In this document: positions 12,311 to 23,672 of the stretch, in pieces
Layout of the letters: the number at the start of each line of letters is the position of its first letter
How positions within the stretch are numbered: position 1 is the stretch's first letter
From: Mya arenaria
Lineage: Eukaryota; Mollusca; Bivalvia; Myida; Myidae
Assembly (NCBI RefSeq): GCF_026914265.1
Contig: NC_069133.1
Coordinates: 23,925,272 to 23,989,271 of the forward strand
Direction of reading: 5' to 3'
DNA: 64,000 bases
The notes under the pieces: model-generated
Databases searched by the model: none
Told to the model about the DNA's origin: nothing
Seen by the model: the letters and a program-made list of their open reading frames with translations, nothing else
Made by a program: the position numbers and the translations under genes

Positions 12311-12753
12311 AATTAACTATTGTTGCAGCGAAGTTAAAAGTAAAGAATTCTGACATGTAAACCGGTAATATATGCCCGAGGTAGTTTTTGATGTAAAATG
12401 GCCGAGGTGTTTCGAATGCTGTTTATTCTGTATATGGATCGTTAAAGTCATGGGTCAAAAAAGAGTTCATTAACAGAGATAACGACATAGAGTTAAAGTA
12501 AGTTTAAATCATACGTGTTTAAGCACTTATACATGTGTATGTCGGATGTTTAATAGTCAGCCAATGCAGTGAACATATGTTTTTCATTACATGAAATAAC
12601 TGTGTGTTACAGAAGTAAGTAGTTTTAATTAATTATAATGTAATTTAAGACTTAAAACTTTGTTGCTTTTTTCTCCTTTGTTTTAAATGGTAAACAACTC
12701 TTTTATTTTTGATAGTCGACTGATACGTTTTTACCTCCCTTAACTAGGGCGCG

Positions 12754-15700
12754 ATGAAGTATTGTAGTACACGCGGAGGTGTCAGTGACGCCACGTTCGA
12801 GGAGGCGGTGTTTACGGGATATGCGGCAGACGGAGGGATCCTCCTTCCACAGGAAATACAACCTGTCTCCATGGAAACACTCAAAGCCTGGAGTAAGCTG
12901 TCGTTTGTAGAATTGGCGAAGGAAATAATGCAACTGTTCATCTCGAACGACGAGATCCCGACTGCTGACTTGAAAGGCAAGTTTGTAAAATACATATATT
13001 TGACACATTAAAACAACACTCTCACAGATTAACTGTTTTAATAACTTTTTTTTTTTTGTCTTGGAATGAGCAAATGTTTGCGTAAATATCTGCAAACTAA
13101 TGATAAAAGACTACTGACAAAATATTAGATCGCACATTTTCATATTTCCGTTTGAAAATTAATGTTTTATGGCTAAACGCGTTACTAATGGTTTAAGAAA
13201 ATATGCATAAAACATCAATTTTTGAACTTAAATACAAAAATCTGCGATCTTACTTTTTGTCTGCAGTCTTATATAACTGGTTTACATACATTTTCGCATA
13301 AATTGGCTCTTTCCAAGACAAAAAATAAAAATTGTTGTCAAAACGTTCAATCTGTGAGAGTGCAGCTTTAAAACCTATAAAGTGTCAGTTGTTAGCAATT
13401 TTATCAGGATCGTATAACAAACTTGAGTGATAAACCTTTAACTACTCACTAAATAAGGCATTTATGGAAAAATCTAATTACTGATAACAAGATTGTAACC
13501 GTGTATTTATAACTGAAAACGCAAAAATATCAAATGACTGGTGATTTACAGTGATCATCTTATCGTCTCATAAGGTAGAAATATCGTGTATTCTTCACCT
13601 TTCGTCCATGTTAAACACAATATCCTCCATAAGAAGCATTGTTTTCGATATTTATTCATTCTTTTCGTTGAATTAAATTGTGGTAGTTGTTATGTGGAAT
13701 TAAGAGTGCACCATTGAAGGATAGCAAAATTAAAAGAGACAAGGCGCCATACTTCTTACAATTTATTTTCAGATCTTGTAGACAGAGCTTTCGCAACTTT
13801 CAGTACTCCGGAAGTAGCCCCCGTTACGCGCCTTAAAGATGACGTCACAATTTTGGAGCTGTTCCACGGTCGAACTTGGGCGTTTAAGGACGTTGCATTA
13901 TCGTGTGTGGGGCAGTTCATAAACTATTTCTGTTCAAAGTCGAAAAAGCATTATACAATTATCGTTGGCAAGTATACATGTATATATCTACTTTTATATA
14001 CATAAACGAATATTATAAATGTTATGTTTTTTTTCGAATATTACGGGGAAGTTATAGCATATTTTAAACTATCTATCTATCTATAAGTGTATCACAAAAC
14101 ACCTGTTCATACTCGTGTTCAAATGTGTAGACAGGAAAATCTGTCTTTGAACACTATGCTTAATACCGAAACGTAAAGTCAGAAATATAGCGCGGTTTTA
14201 TGCAATGAGTTACATCACAAGCAGCTTATGGTTATATGTTGGTTAAGCTTTAATACAGAGTTATAAAACACTCAAAACGACTGTAACGATTAATTCGAAT
14301 ATATGCTTATAAACCTTTTATTTTTATCCACAATGGTATTTGAATGGACATACAGTATTTGTTTATGATTCGCGATACTGTTATTTTCATAAATCAATAT
14401 CAAAATTTCTTTTTGAATAAGGAACATCCGGTGATACCGGAAGCGCGGCTATCGAGGCGGTACGGGGGCTTCCGTGGGTGGATATCGTGGTTCTTTTGCC
14501 CCGAGGCCGCACGTCGCTCGTGCAGGAGCGTCAGATGACATCTGTTCTAGATGACAACGTGCACGTGTTCAGAGGTAAGGGAAGGAACGTGTTGAGATAC
14601 AGTCGAACCCCGTGGGCTCGAACTCCCAGGAAATCGGCAAAAATACATCGAGCCTCGGGGAATTCGAGCAAAGCGGGAATGCTTACTTTCATTTTAAAGA
14701 AACCAGTCCTTTAAATCCAGTTCGAGCCAACGGGGTTCGACTGTTTTTACATCATTATTATTTCTTTGTTTAAGTTATAATGATATCACATTATATTATT
14801 TTGCCTAAACTACAATTTTGATTAACTCAAAAGTGACCCTACTGTTATGATATGATATATTAAAAGGAGGGTTATAAAAAATATATATTATGATTATATA
14901 GCAATTTATTGATTTGTTTCTTAAATAACATAATTCCTATTTACAAAAAACTATTGATGAAAATTTTAAAACTATTAAAACCTAACACTTTAGAATGAAA
15001 CTGAAGTGGGGTTGTTTATCAAGTCAGCGCTATTGCTCCTCTATGTGATTTCGTTTTCTGGTTGTAAATTCTGTTTCATTTATAACACTCATGATTTGAA
15101 AAGTTTTAAATTCTGTTTCATCTATTTTACTTATGTCAGTACCAGCCCAAACCGATACTGTTAGAAAGGAAATATAGATCTGAAAACACTAATATTATAT
15201 TTTTTAACACGTTGATACCAAAACTGCAGAAAAACAATTAATGTTTAAAAAAGCTACCGGCTAAAACTTTAAAAATATTCAACCTTAAGTCTTCAGAATG
15301 AAACTTTACCAGAAGCAATGTTTTTGTTTTATTAAGGATGGCTTAAATGAAGTGTGTTTCTAGTCACAATACGAAAGTTTGCAAATAAGACGACGGTTAA
15401 ATCACATTCCAGTTGATGGAACATCGGATGACCTCGACCTTGTTATCAAGCCCGTGTTCATGGACGGGGAGTTCCGAGCCCGCCACCTGCTCACCTCAAT
15501 CAACTCCATCAACTGGGCACGAATACTCGTGCAGATTGTGCACTACTTTTACGCCTACTTTCAGGTCGGTAACAATATAGGTTACTTTAACCATTATATA
15601 TTTTACAACGATTGTGAAGGAAGCTAAGATAGCTTATACTAAGTCACTCTCGTTGGCACGATGTTGCGCGAGAGTGTTGTCTTGTGTTGTGGGGGAAACC

Positions 15701-18700
15701 GGAGTACCCGGAGAAAACCCACTTGTCCGACTTGGTGACCACCAACCAAATCCACATGCGCCCAGGTCGGGAATTGCACCCGGGTCGCCCTGGTGAGGAG
15801 CGAGTGCGCTAACCACTGTGCTAACCGGACAACCAACATTATAGGATGATGCCAACGTACATAACATTTATCCTTTTAATTTGAACGACTATGAAAGTTT
15901 TAGGAATTCGACTTAATTTAATAAACGACTTAAAATGTCTTATAAATAAGAGCCCGTTTGCCCATGTAGTTTAGTTGCACTTGAAAGTGTTAAATGAGAA
16001 GTGTTATAAAATTTAGCTTAAACCTATTTATTTACAACGATTGTGAACAAGTTATTGCAAGTTGCCGTGGAATTTGGCAGAATATGATATCCCACGACCG
16101 ATATCAGTTGAACTCATGAACAAAAATACTATCTGCAATTTTTTTTTATTAAAAACGTATTTGGAATACAGTCGAATCCCGTTGGCTGGATCTGCAAGGG
16201 ACCGGTTTTTAACATCCAGTTCGATCCAAATCGAGCTAAGCGAGTTCGAGTCAACGGGGCTCGACTGCAGTTTATTAAACTTAAAAGGATACCAAAATTA
16301 AAGTTGTTGATGAGGCGTTATTCCGAATTGCTCGATCAAGTGAAAATTTACTTCGGCCGCCTTAAGATACATTTGCATCCGATGTAGGTTTCCTGGTGAA
16401 AAAGCAAATGTTTTACATTGTATTATTTATCAATCATGAGGTGCAATGCTTGGATATTTAAAAAAAATATATCCTTTGTTGTTTTAGCTCATGATATTAA
16501 TTCAATTTAAATAAATTATTACCATTGGTATTTGTTTAAAAACCACAGAAAGCATACGTATTTCTTTCCTCTTTGAAATTTTATTTTAGTTTCACTGATC
16601 ATTAAGGTTTATGGATGCGTCATTTTCTTCAGATGAGCCCCGACTGTGATAAAACTGTTGAAATTGTGGTGCCTACAGGAGCATGTGGAAATGTAACTTG
16701 TAAGCATCAGCATCACCATTCGGTGTTATAATGGGCAAATTTCCCCAATCAGAAAAAGAGGGGAAAACACTTCGGTGTTTCTCAATCGGGAAAATTTCCA
16801 AAAATAGAGTATTAAATATCTGGCATTGAAATTAAAGAGATCTGCCAATGGATTTACACGGATGGAAGATTAATAATATATAATTTAGTGGCTCATATAT
16901 GATGTTTTGAGTGTTATAGTTTTAAAGGATTGTTAATATTTACCATTTAATATTGCAGCGGGATGTATCGCCAGCAAGATGGGACTGCCTGCGCGACTTG
17001 TGTGTGCAGTCACGTGTAACGACATCGTGGCACGCGCTGTGTCACGTGGCGACTACAGCGTGTCTGCTGGGGTTACGCCCACACTCGCGCCCGCTATGGA
17101 CATTCAGGTAAATTTCGATAACGAATACGTTACTCAAATCAAATAACTACAAAAACTAAACATGAAAAAGGCATAATTTTCCTAGATATATTTCAAATTG
17201 CATCGTCCTCATAATTGACCGTCAGCACATAATGACCAGTCAATTGTAAGCACGGCCCCCCAGGTCCGGAGAATAGTGCGGACTTTGACTTTCGGTCCAG
17301 CCAAGCCTCCGCACCCCAGGGACACTAGGTAAGGTCGACTTCCCGCTATTTTGGGCTCGAAGACAAAACCACGGCATTCACCCGGTAAATCTGGGGCCAC
17401 CTGGAAGGTAAAAACACGGCCCATTTCCCCGGCTATCCCAGGTATACCCCTGACCTGGGGGCCGTGGTAACAATTGACTGGTGCGTAAGTTTAAGTTAAG
17501 TACGGCGGGTTTATAACAGAACTCCAAAAAGAAATGTCCTTATTATTATCAATGATTCATTATGCTTTCTGGGCAAGATAAAAATAAACATATTCAAACT
17601 TAGATCCCGTACAACATGGAGCGTATCTGGCACGTTTTTAGCGGCGGTGACTGGAAACTGGTGCGTTCCCTCATGGACCAGTTTGAGCTGACCGGGGCCG
17701 TGCAGGTGCCCGCCGATCTCCGTGACAAGGTATCCTTCACGCATGCGCTGTGGTTTTAAAGTCCCCAAAAATCGCAATTATTAAAGAAATTTGATAATTA
17801 ATTTTTCACTAGAAAAACTACGATGCAGACATATAGCATATAATAGTTGTATTTGTGTTTTAAGTAAGCGAGGTTAGCGGCAACTACTTACTAAACTTTT
17901 TTGGATCATTCAGGTCAATAGTATTATATTAAATACAGACGTGTAGCCAACCTTCTCCGGTAAAAGATGATTGCTGCTCAAACTGTTCCGTTTCGGTAAT
18001 AGCTAGATGACATGAAGTAATATAATGATAAAGAATGGGCGGAGTGAGCGTAGCGAACGAGCTCTTCTCAATCATTTAGATGTTACTTCATGTCACCTAA
18101 CTGACCAAGAATACAAGTTGCTTAGCAGACACACTGTCAATGGCTCGTGTATAGGGGTGGCAGTAAGCGGACTTCTAAGCACCTGCGAAAATTGAAATTC
18201 TTAATGATTGAGCTTAGTATTTAATGATTGCAGTTTCATTGGATGAAGTTAATGTTGTTTTCAAAGGTTTAATAACAGACGGTACGCAGGGAATAGTACT
18301 GATACAAAAGTATTATATTATAATGATAGTGGTATTGATAATAAATATAAACATTTTATCTGACCCTTTGTGTGTATCTATTCAGATCTCGGCTGTAATT
18401 TGTGAGACATACGTGGTAAGTGATGCGACAGTGACCGCTACCATGAGGCGGCTATGGGAGGACGGCCATTACCTCCCGTGTCCACATACCGCAACTGCTG
18501 TCGCCTACCACCTTCACAAATGGTAAGTTTCGTTTAGAGTGCTGTGCATATTTCTTTCAAATTTTTGTTTTGTTAAAAAATCGTTGGTTTTGAATTTAAA
18601 ACGTTTTATTTTTATCCATATACTTACTGTTGTTATAGGGACAGTGGCAACCGAGACCCTAGAATTTGCATCGCCACTGCGTCGGTGGCTAAGTTTCGGG

Positions 18701-18867
18701 AGGCGGTTGAGGCAGCTCAACTTCCGGTGGCTGCGGACGGCCGCGTCGACGAGCTGCTCAAGCGACCAACACGCTACCGAGACCTGGAGAAGGACGAGGA
18801 CTGGGACCGGGCGATCAGAGACGCCGTAGAAGACATTAACCGCCGCCGCGCCTCCGGGAACTGTTGA
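12754..18867 (+). CDS. THNSL2: Threonine synthase-like 2 (PLP-dependent phospho-lyase), nine coding exons
   Basis: Coding exons: 12754-12976, 13773-13967, 14422-14574, 15413-15564, 16633-16699, 16959-17107, 17604-17729, 18386-18522, 18639-18867. Joined lengths total 1431 nt (476 aa), close to about 484 aa for human THNSL2, and phases agree at every junction. The ATG at 12754 gives MKYCSTRGG, matching the family N-terminus (M-x-Y-x-STRG). Exon 2 carries [10 protein letters not shown] with the probable PLP lysine K113; exon 3 begins [10 protein letters not shown], the phosphate-binding loop of fold-type II PLP enzymes; later come [11 protein letters not shown] and PTGACGN. Vertebrate THNSL2 is known to cleave O-phospho-threonine and O-phospho-homoserine to 2-oxobutyrate, ammonia and phosphate; the same activity here is inferred by homology. 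Introns 1 and 2 have GC donors; the others are GT-AG. MITEs or SINEs occupy introns 1, 3, 4, 6 and 7. No 5' UTR exon was identified. Confidence 0.93.
12977..12982 (+). promoter_or_regulatory. GC-type 5' splice site, THNSL2 intron 1
   Basis: Exon 1 ends AAAG and the intron begins GCAAGT. Joining at this point to the acceptor at 13771-13772 gives K-D-L-V-D-R-A-F in frame, as in the family. The nearby GT at 12981 would throw the frame off, so the GC donor is required. Confidence 0.85.
13008..13373. mobile_element. MITE, CTGCACTCTCACAG family, copy 3 (THNSL2 intron 1)
   Basis: Left end is worn (AACAACACTCTCACAGATTAA); the right end is CTGTGAGAGTGCAGCTTT. The interior matches copy 1, including ATGTTTTATGGC and TTTTTGAACTTAAATA. 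It abuts the next MITE directly. Confidence 0.85.
13374..13730. mobile_element. R1 dispersed repeat (MITE-like), copy 1 (THNSL2 intron 1)
   Basis: About 350 bp shared with 23139-23497, 26038-26346, 34780-35085 and 38974-39327. Common blocks are ACTGATAACAAGATT, ACGCAAAAATATCAAATGA, ATCGTCTCATAAGGTAGAAA and TTGTTTTCGATATTTATTCAT. Full copies start AAAGTGACACTCCTA and end near GTAAGAGTGCATCT, giving short imperfect terminal inverted repeats. The first 30 bp of this copy have diverged. Confidence 0.8.
13968..13973 (+). promoter_or_regulatory. GC-type 5' splice site, THNSL2 intron 2
   Basis: Exon 2 ends ATCGTTG and the intron begins GCAAGT. Joining to 14422 restores the G of the GTSGDTG loop. 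Use of the GT at 13972 would break the frame. Confidence 0.85.
14599..14744. mobile_element. Fold-back MITE, ACAGTCGAACCCCG ends, copy 1
   Basis: The outer 26 bp form an inverted repeat: ACAGTCGAACCCCGTGGGCT on the left and AGCCAACGGGGTTCGACTGT on the right. Located in THNSL2 intron 3. The CAGTCGAACC end resembles pogo/Tigger-like termini, but this assignment is tentative. Confidence 0.8.
15617..15835 (-). mobile_element. tRNA-derived SINE, minus strand (THNSL2 intron 4)
   Basis: Read on the minus strand it starts GTTGTCCGGTTAGCACAGTG (A box), has GGGTGCAATTCCCG (B box) and a body with TTTTCTCCGGGTACTCCGG. It ends near CTTAGTATAAGCTATC. Same family as 6421-6640. The tail continues without a clear poly-A. 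Confidence 0.85.
16168..16267. mobile_element. Fold-back MITE, ACAGTCGAACCCCG ends, copy 2
   Basis: A 100-bp shorter copy with ACAGTCGAATCCCGTTGGCT and GTCAACGGGGCTCGACTG ends; in THNSL2 intron 4. Confidence 0.75.
17234..17484. mobile_element. MITE with CCAGTCAATTGT ends, copy B (THNSL2 intron 6)
   Basis: About 250 bp. Left end GACCAGTCAATTGTAAGCAC then GGCCCCCCAGGTC; right end GACCTGGGGGCCGTGG then ACAATTGACTGGTG. The inverted repeat is about 32 bp. Longer than copy A at 12129-12310, with which it shares the interior. Confidence 0.8.
17999..18215. mobile_element. Fold-back repeat, ATGACATGAAGTAATAT type, copy 1 (THNSL2 intron 7)
   Basis: AGATGACATGAAGTAATAT near 18004 is inverted as ATGTTACTTCATGTCACCTA near 18081-18100, bracketing GGAGTGAGCGTAGCGAACGA. 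A second copy with GAGTGAGTGTAGCGAGCGAG lies at 27460-27695. Similarity continues to about 18215. Confidence 0.65.
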
Positions 18868-18992
18868 TATTTGTTCTGATTTTTATCTCCATTTTTGTGT
18901 TGTAGAATCCATTCAACGACTATAATAAGTATATCCTTCTGGTTGAACATTTTGCAAGCTTTAACACCCTGTATTAGTGTCTGGTAGTTTTA

Positions 18993-18998
18993 AATAAA
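18993..18998 (+). terminator. Polyadenylation signal of THNSL2
   Basis: AATAAA 126 bp after the stop codon; the first canonical hexamer downstream of the gene. Confidence 0.7.
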
Positions 18999-19483
18999 TG
19001 TTACAAGTAAAATATACTTAAAAATAAATCAGATACATCTTGTTTTGTTTCTTTTAAACGAAGATCATTTATATGACCGCAAGTTGCGGGTTATTTGACC
19101 AATTATAAGGCCGACTTACTGCTTTTAAAAAGAACAAGCGTTAAGATTGTAATTATTGTATGCATTTACAATAAAATATATCAGGAAACTTATGACATGT
19201 TTTATTCTTATTCATTAAAAGAGCGTTGCATTGCAAATATTTGAAGTTTATAAACAAATGGCGGGCTATCGTCATATCGGCCTAAATTTTACCATTTAAA
19301 AGTACTTTTTGATAAGTTTTTTCTAGGAAAACAATTTTATGAGTTTTTTTCACAATTTAACAGGATTCTTTATCCACGTCGTTAGGCCACAAAGCCGCTA
19401 TGCATGCTAGATCGACATTTTGAAAAAATGCTGATAATCCCTACAGGATGTTATAATTAATTTGTGCATACAAACGTTACAAT

Positions 19484-19880
19484 TTAGGCCACTAGGTGGA
19501 AAACCTCACGTCGATATGCTGCTTACTTCACGTCCCTAGACCACTAACTTCACGCCGCTAGGCCACTTAATCAATGCCGCTTTACTACCAGGATGCTTTG
19601 CCGTTAATTTCACGTCGCTATGCCTCCAGGCCGCCAGGCCGCTATACTGCTAAGTTCACGTCGCTAGGCCGCTATAGCGCTAAGTTCACGTCGCTATGCC
19701 TCCAGGACGCCAGGCCGCTATGCCGCTAAGTTCACGTCGCTAGGCCGCCAGGCCACTAAGTTCACGCCGCTAGGCCGCCAGGCCGCTATGCCTCCATGTC
19801 GCCAGGCCGCTATGCCGCAAAGTTCACGTCGCTATGCCGTCAGGCCGCTATGCCGCTATTTTCACGCATCTATGCCGCTA
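19484..19880. repeat. GCCGCTAGGCC minisatellite, third array
   Basis: About 400 bp of GC-rich units (TTCACGTCGCTAGGCCGC, CAGGCCGCTATGCCGCTAAG). An outlying fragment lies at 19376-19400. Same motif as 7281-7347 and 10222-10486; higher-order period about 45-60 bp, irregular. Confidence 0.85.
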
Positions 19881-20529
19881 ACTGCAAATATATGGTATCT
19901 ATGCAACAAATGCATGCAAACAAATGCTGTATGCTGAGACTAGCATACCCTAGTCCTACAGATTGTGGCGAAGCGCGAGATCAAAGTCATACCCCTTACC
20001 ATGAAAAGCTATTTTTTTAAAAACAATTTACCTCTCTCCACTCAAATGAGATCCATAAGTCGTGCTTAGAAATTAAACCTCGGACAATATCATTTTAATT
20101 TAATGAGTTTCCACCATACGTTTATAGCACTGATAATTTTTCTCCCGTTTCTTTGATAGAGAATCACGAATATCTTAGTGTTGGATTTTAGAATCAAGAT
20201 AAAAAGGCATGTTTTCGAATGTGTAGAAATGAAAATAATTTACAATTTTCTGATGGTTTGGAACATTGTTATTTATTTAGAAAGAAATGTGAAGTAAAAA
20301 ATCTTTTTGGGGAGGATAGTTTTCAGTTATCGCGTGTTTATTCAAAATGTTCGGTGTAAAACTGTATAAAACCTAACATTGCCTAATTAGCATTTACAAC
20401 ATTCTTGCAATGAATGTTCAAGGTCAGAGGTAATTTACATTTTGAATACTGTCCGACTCATCCGCTGATAGAAGAGTTCCATCCTATTGGCGAAAAAACT
20501 ACACATGGGAGTGTTTACAATGTGGAAAC

Positions 20530-20722
20530 GCACGCACGCACTCACACACGCACACAAAAACACACGCACGCACGCATCCACGCACGCACGCACGCACACA
20601 CAAACACACACGCACACAAGCACGCACGTACGCACGCACAGACCCACGCACGTATGCACACACAAACACACGCACGCACGCACAAACACACACACACAAA
20701 CACACGCACGCATGCACGCACG
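20530..20722. repeat. (CA)/(CGCA) microsatellite
   Basis: About 190 bp of mixed CACA and CGCACGCA units. It produces spurious His/Thr/Ala-rich frames on one strand and Cys/Val-rich frames on the other. Confidence 0.95.
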
Positions 20723-22483
20723 AAAGAACATGCGTTTATGTTTTATCTACATTTATAAAATTATTCATAATAAAACATGTGCATAAGCTGTGAAAGAATT
20801 CTTCACGAAATAATTTCAATCTTCCTCTCCAGGCAACATATAAAAGTACAGTGACATCTTGTCAACTGTCCTGCAGTACTTTCCGTTCCTTTAGTTCACG
20901 CTGAGGAAGGGCAGTTATTATAATCACGGCAAATGTACTACTTTTTGCCAGAAACAACACTTTTGTCTGCCTCGTTTTAGACCCATACGTCTTGTATTAT
21001 CATTAATTTAAATGTGATTGTCCTAGACAAATTGGTTGTAGAGACTGGATTAATTTGAAATCTGAAGTGCTGCCTAACAAAGGAAGAATCCGCTCATTGT
21101 GAAGGGTGAAATCAATATTGTGTAGACGATATTTGTCTGCATTGGTTATTTAAAAAAAACAACATGTATCTAGGCTGTTTTTTATTTAAATATATTTGTC
21201 TTTAGTTTTTTGTTGACATTTTTGAGAAAGGAAATGCAATAATGTTACGTCAAATTATAGATATTTTTATGTATATGATAAAACGCAAACAAAATGGCGA
21301 AATGTAAGGAAAAGTGACGGGTAAGTGGACATTTTCTTTATGTGCGTCTAGAATGTTGCGAAAAATAAGTTTTCGAACGGCATCTTAGTTCAGTATTATA
21401 ACTTAAAAATAAAGAAAGTTTTGAGCAAATTTGCGGATTTGCATTAATACATAATTTCTCGGCAAATATGCATGGCACTTCTGTACATGTTCTCACTGTC
21501 CTTGTATGTATATATACATCTGGTTTCTGAATCTGATGATTAAAACATATTCAGATGGCACTGCATTCCCCGATTTCTCAAATAAGATCTCATAATTGTG
21601 ATATTAGATTAAATAACAAGTCATACTTACGTTTTAAGATGATGTCCATTCTTTTGCTCTAGCTCGGAAGTGTCATTGGCTCATGTTTATATACAGCTCC
21701 TAAAAGAGCTGGAGCCACTGTTTCGCATCCATGAAATATAGAGCGGGCATATTGGACCACATCCTGATAAATAGCATTTAGTTAAAATAATCTCATTAGG
21801 ATAAAGCACACCTACCCATGCTACCGGAAGGAAAAAATGCGAAGATACGCCCAATGACGAGGCAAAAATGTGCCGCAGAGTCTAGCATTATTATTGCATT
21901 TTTGCCCCGCAACTTAGTGCATTTTTGCAGTGTCGCATGTTCGCCTTTCACGGCAAAACTACGGTACACACGAAATGGAAGAAGTCAGCCATCATGTAAG
22001 GGGTATACGAGTTTTAATATTCGCTCAAAGCGGTATCAGAATTTACATTACACGACACAACAATATGGTAAAAATGCATACTTTCAACCATATCTTAGTC
22101 ATAGTTAATGACCCTGAAAAAAACACAGAAAATAAATACCTACTCACTGATATTGCACGAGAAGAAACGTTTACATAACCTAGCCCACAAATAAGCTCGT
22201 TCTCGGATAGCTTTATTAACCTTCATGTTAATAGTTAATGCTTGATAATATCATACAATTGTGGTATCATTCTGATTTCTAACGAGATATTATAACCGTT
22301 TCGGCTTTTCTTGCTTCATTTAAATAGATGAGCACAATTTACCTTCAAAAAGTAACAACGATGTCGTTACTAATCATGTTGGCAGCTTTAACACAGTTCT
22401 GAACAAGCGGTTCGTTGCATACATGAAGGAATATATTTACGTTGCGTCTGTATTATTTTGGCAATATGTTGTACTCAGCGTTT
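20723..22483. other. No gene recognised
   Basis: AT-rich intergenic DNA between THNSL2 and the transporter cluster. An open frame near 21818-22108 is low-complexity and lacks a recognisable domain or splice context. Confidence 0.5.
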
Positions 22484-22882
22484 AAAGGGACTAGACACCA
22501 GATGATACAATTGCAAGAATAAGGAAAAAATGTCAAAATCTTACTTAAAATTTACATAGGTGTGTGCAACGCATCGATTTTTACTTACTTATGTATCACA
22601 TCGATTACGAGACAGTCACTTCATCTTGTGTACATTTATCCAATTCGAAATTTACCAGGGTTGTCTACTACGTAATTTCAAATAAGTTTAAATATATAGC
22701 GTCGGTATGTTTCTCTGTACTCATAAACAATCATGATTTAAAATGGGAAACCATTATGCGTTTTTTAAACGGGGAAACACATATGAGACAGCCTCCTAGT
22801 AGCTCGTATTAACAATTCTAGGCTTGTTTAGAGGAAATACTGTATTTGTAGAATTTTGGACCGTCTGGTGTCTAGTCACTTT
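22484..22882. mobile_element. MITE with AAAGGGACTAGACACCAGA ends
   Basis: Left AAAGGGACTAGACACCAGAT is inverted at the right as GTCTGGTGTCTAGTCACTTT; about 400 bp. Flanked by TT and AA, consistent with a TA- or TTAA-type target. One copy in this window. Confidence 0.8.
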
Positions 22883-23138
22883 AATGCTTCTACTTCTCTA
22901 GTGTAAAACTGGTTGAACAAATAGTACAAGGCAAACTTTCATCTAAGTACGGTCTTGTTTAAAGGACCAATGTTCAAATCTATCAGACACACAGCTAAAA
23001 AAATTCATAAAAAAAACAACAAAGATTAAACAACAACTAACAAAAAACAAACAATTTAATATTGTCACAAATATTTCTTGGGGTTACCGCTTTGAAACGG
23101 TCAGTAAAAACAAGCTTACATAATTAAGCAGAGAGTTT

Positions 23139-23497
23139 AAAGTGACACTCCTATTTAAAGTCGATACATACACATGTTGAACAAACATACAATTTAGTGA
23201 TTGATTTTACTAAACTTACTGAATAATGCATTTATGGAAAATATTTATTACTGATAACAAGTTTATAATCGTGAATTCAACACTGAAAAGGCAGAAATAT
23301 TAAATGATTGGTGAGAGCTAAAATATTTACAGTGGTCTACTATCGTCTCATAAGGTAGAAATACCGTGTTTTCTGCACATTTCTTTCAAATTAAACTTCA
23401 TAAGGTACATTGCTTTCGACATTTATTCCTCCTTTTAAGTATATTAAAACATTGGTATTGATTGTGGTAAATCTTATTTGGGAGTAAGTGTGCATCT
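23139..23497. mobile_element. R1 dispersed repeat, copy 2
   Basis: The fullest copy: starts AAAGTGACACTCCTATTTAA, ends GGGAGTAAGTGTGCATCT. The termini form an imperfect inverted repeat of about 12 bp. Confidence 0.85.
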
Positions 23498-23672
23498 ATA
23501 TATTGTTTGAAATTGAATGTTGGGGTAACCGCCTTTGAACGTTCAACAAAAATCATGTATACACGAGGGTTAAACCCAATATCACACCTGCCAGAAGTGG
23601 CATACTTCAACTTGCTAGCTTGCTTCATTGAAATTGCTCATCGCATAAACGCAAGAAAAAAGATCAATATTT

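Noticed and set aside
12703-13095. Minus-strand open frame of 130 codons
   Set aside because: Antisense shadow of THNSL2 exon 1 running into a MITE.
20414-20786. His/Thr-rich and Cys/Val-rich open frames
   Set aside because: Translation of a CA/CGCA microsatellite.
21818-22178. Two overlapping open frames of 82-96 codons
   Set aside because: No recognisable domain, splice context or homologous copy in the window.
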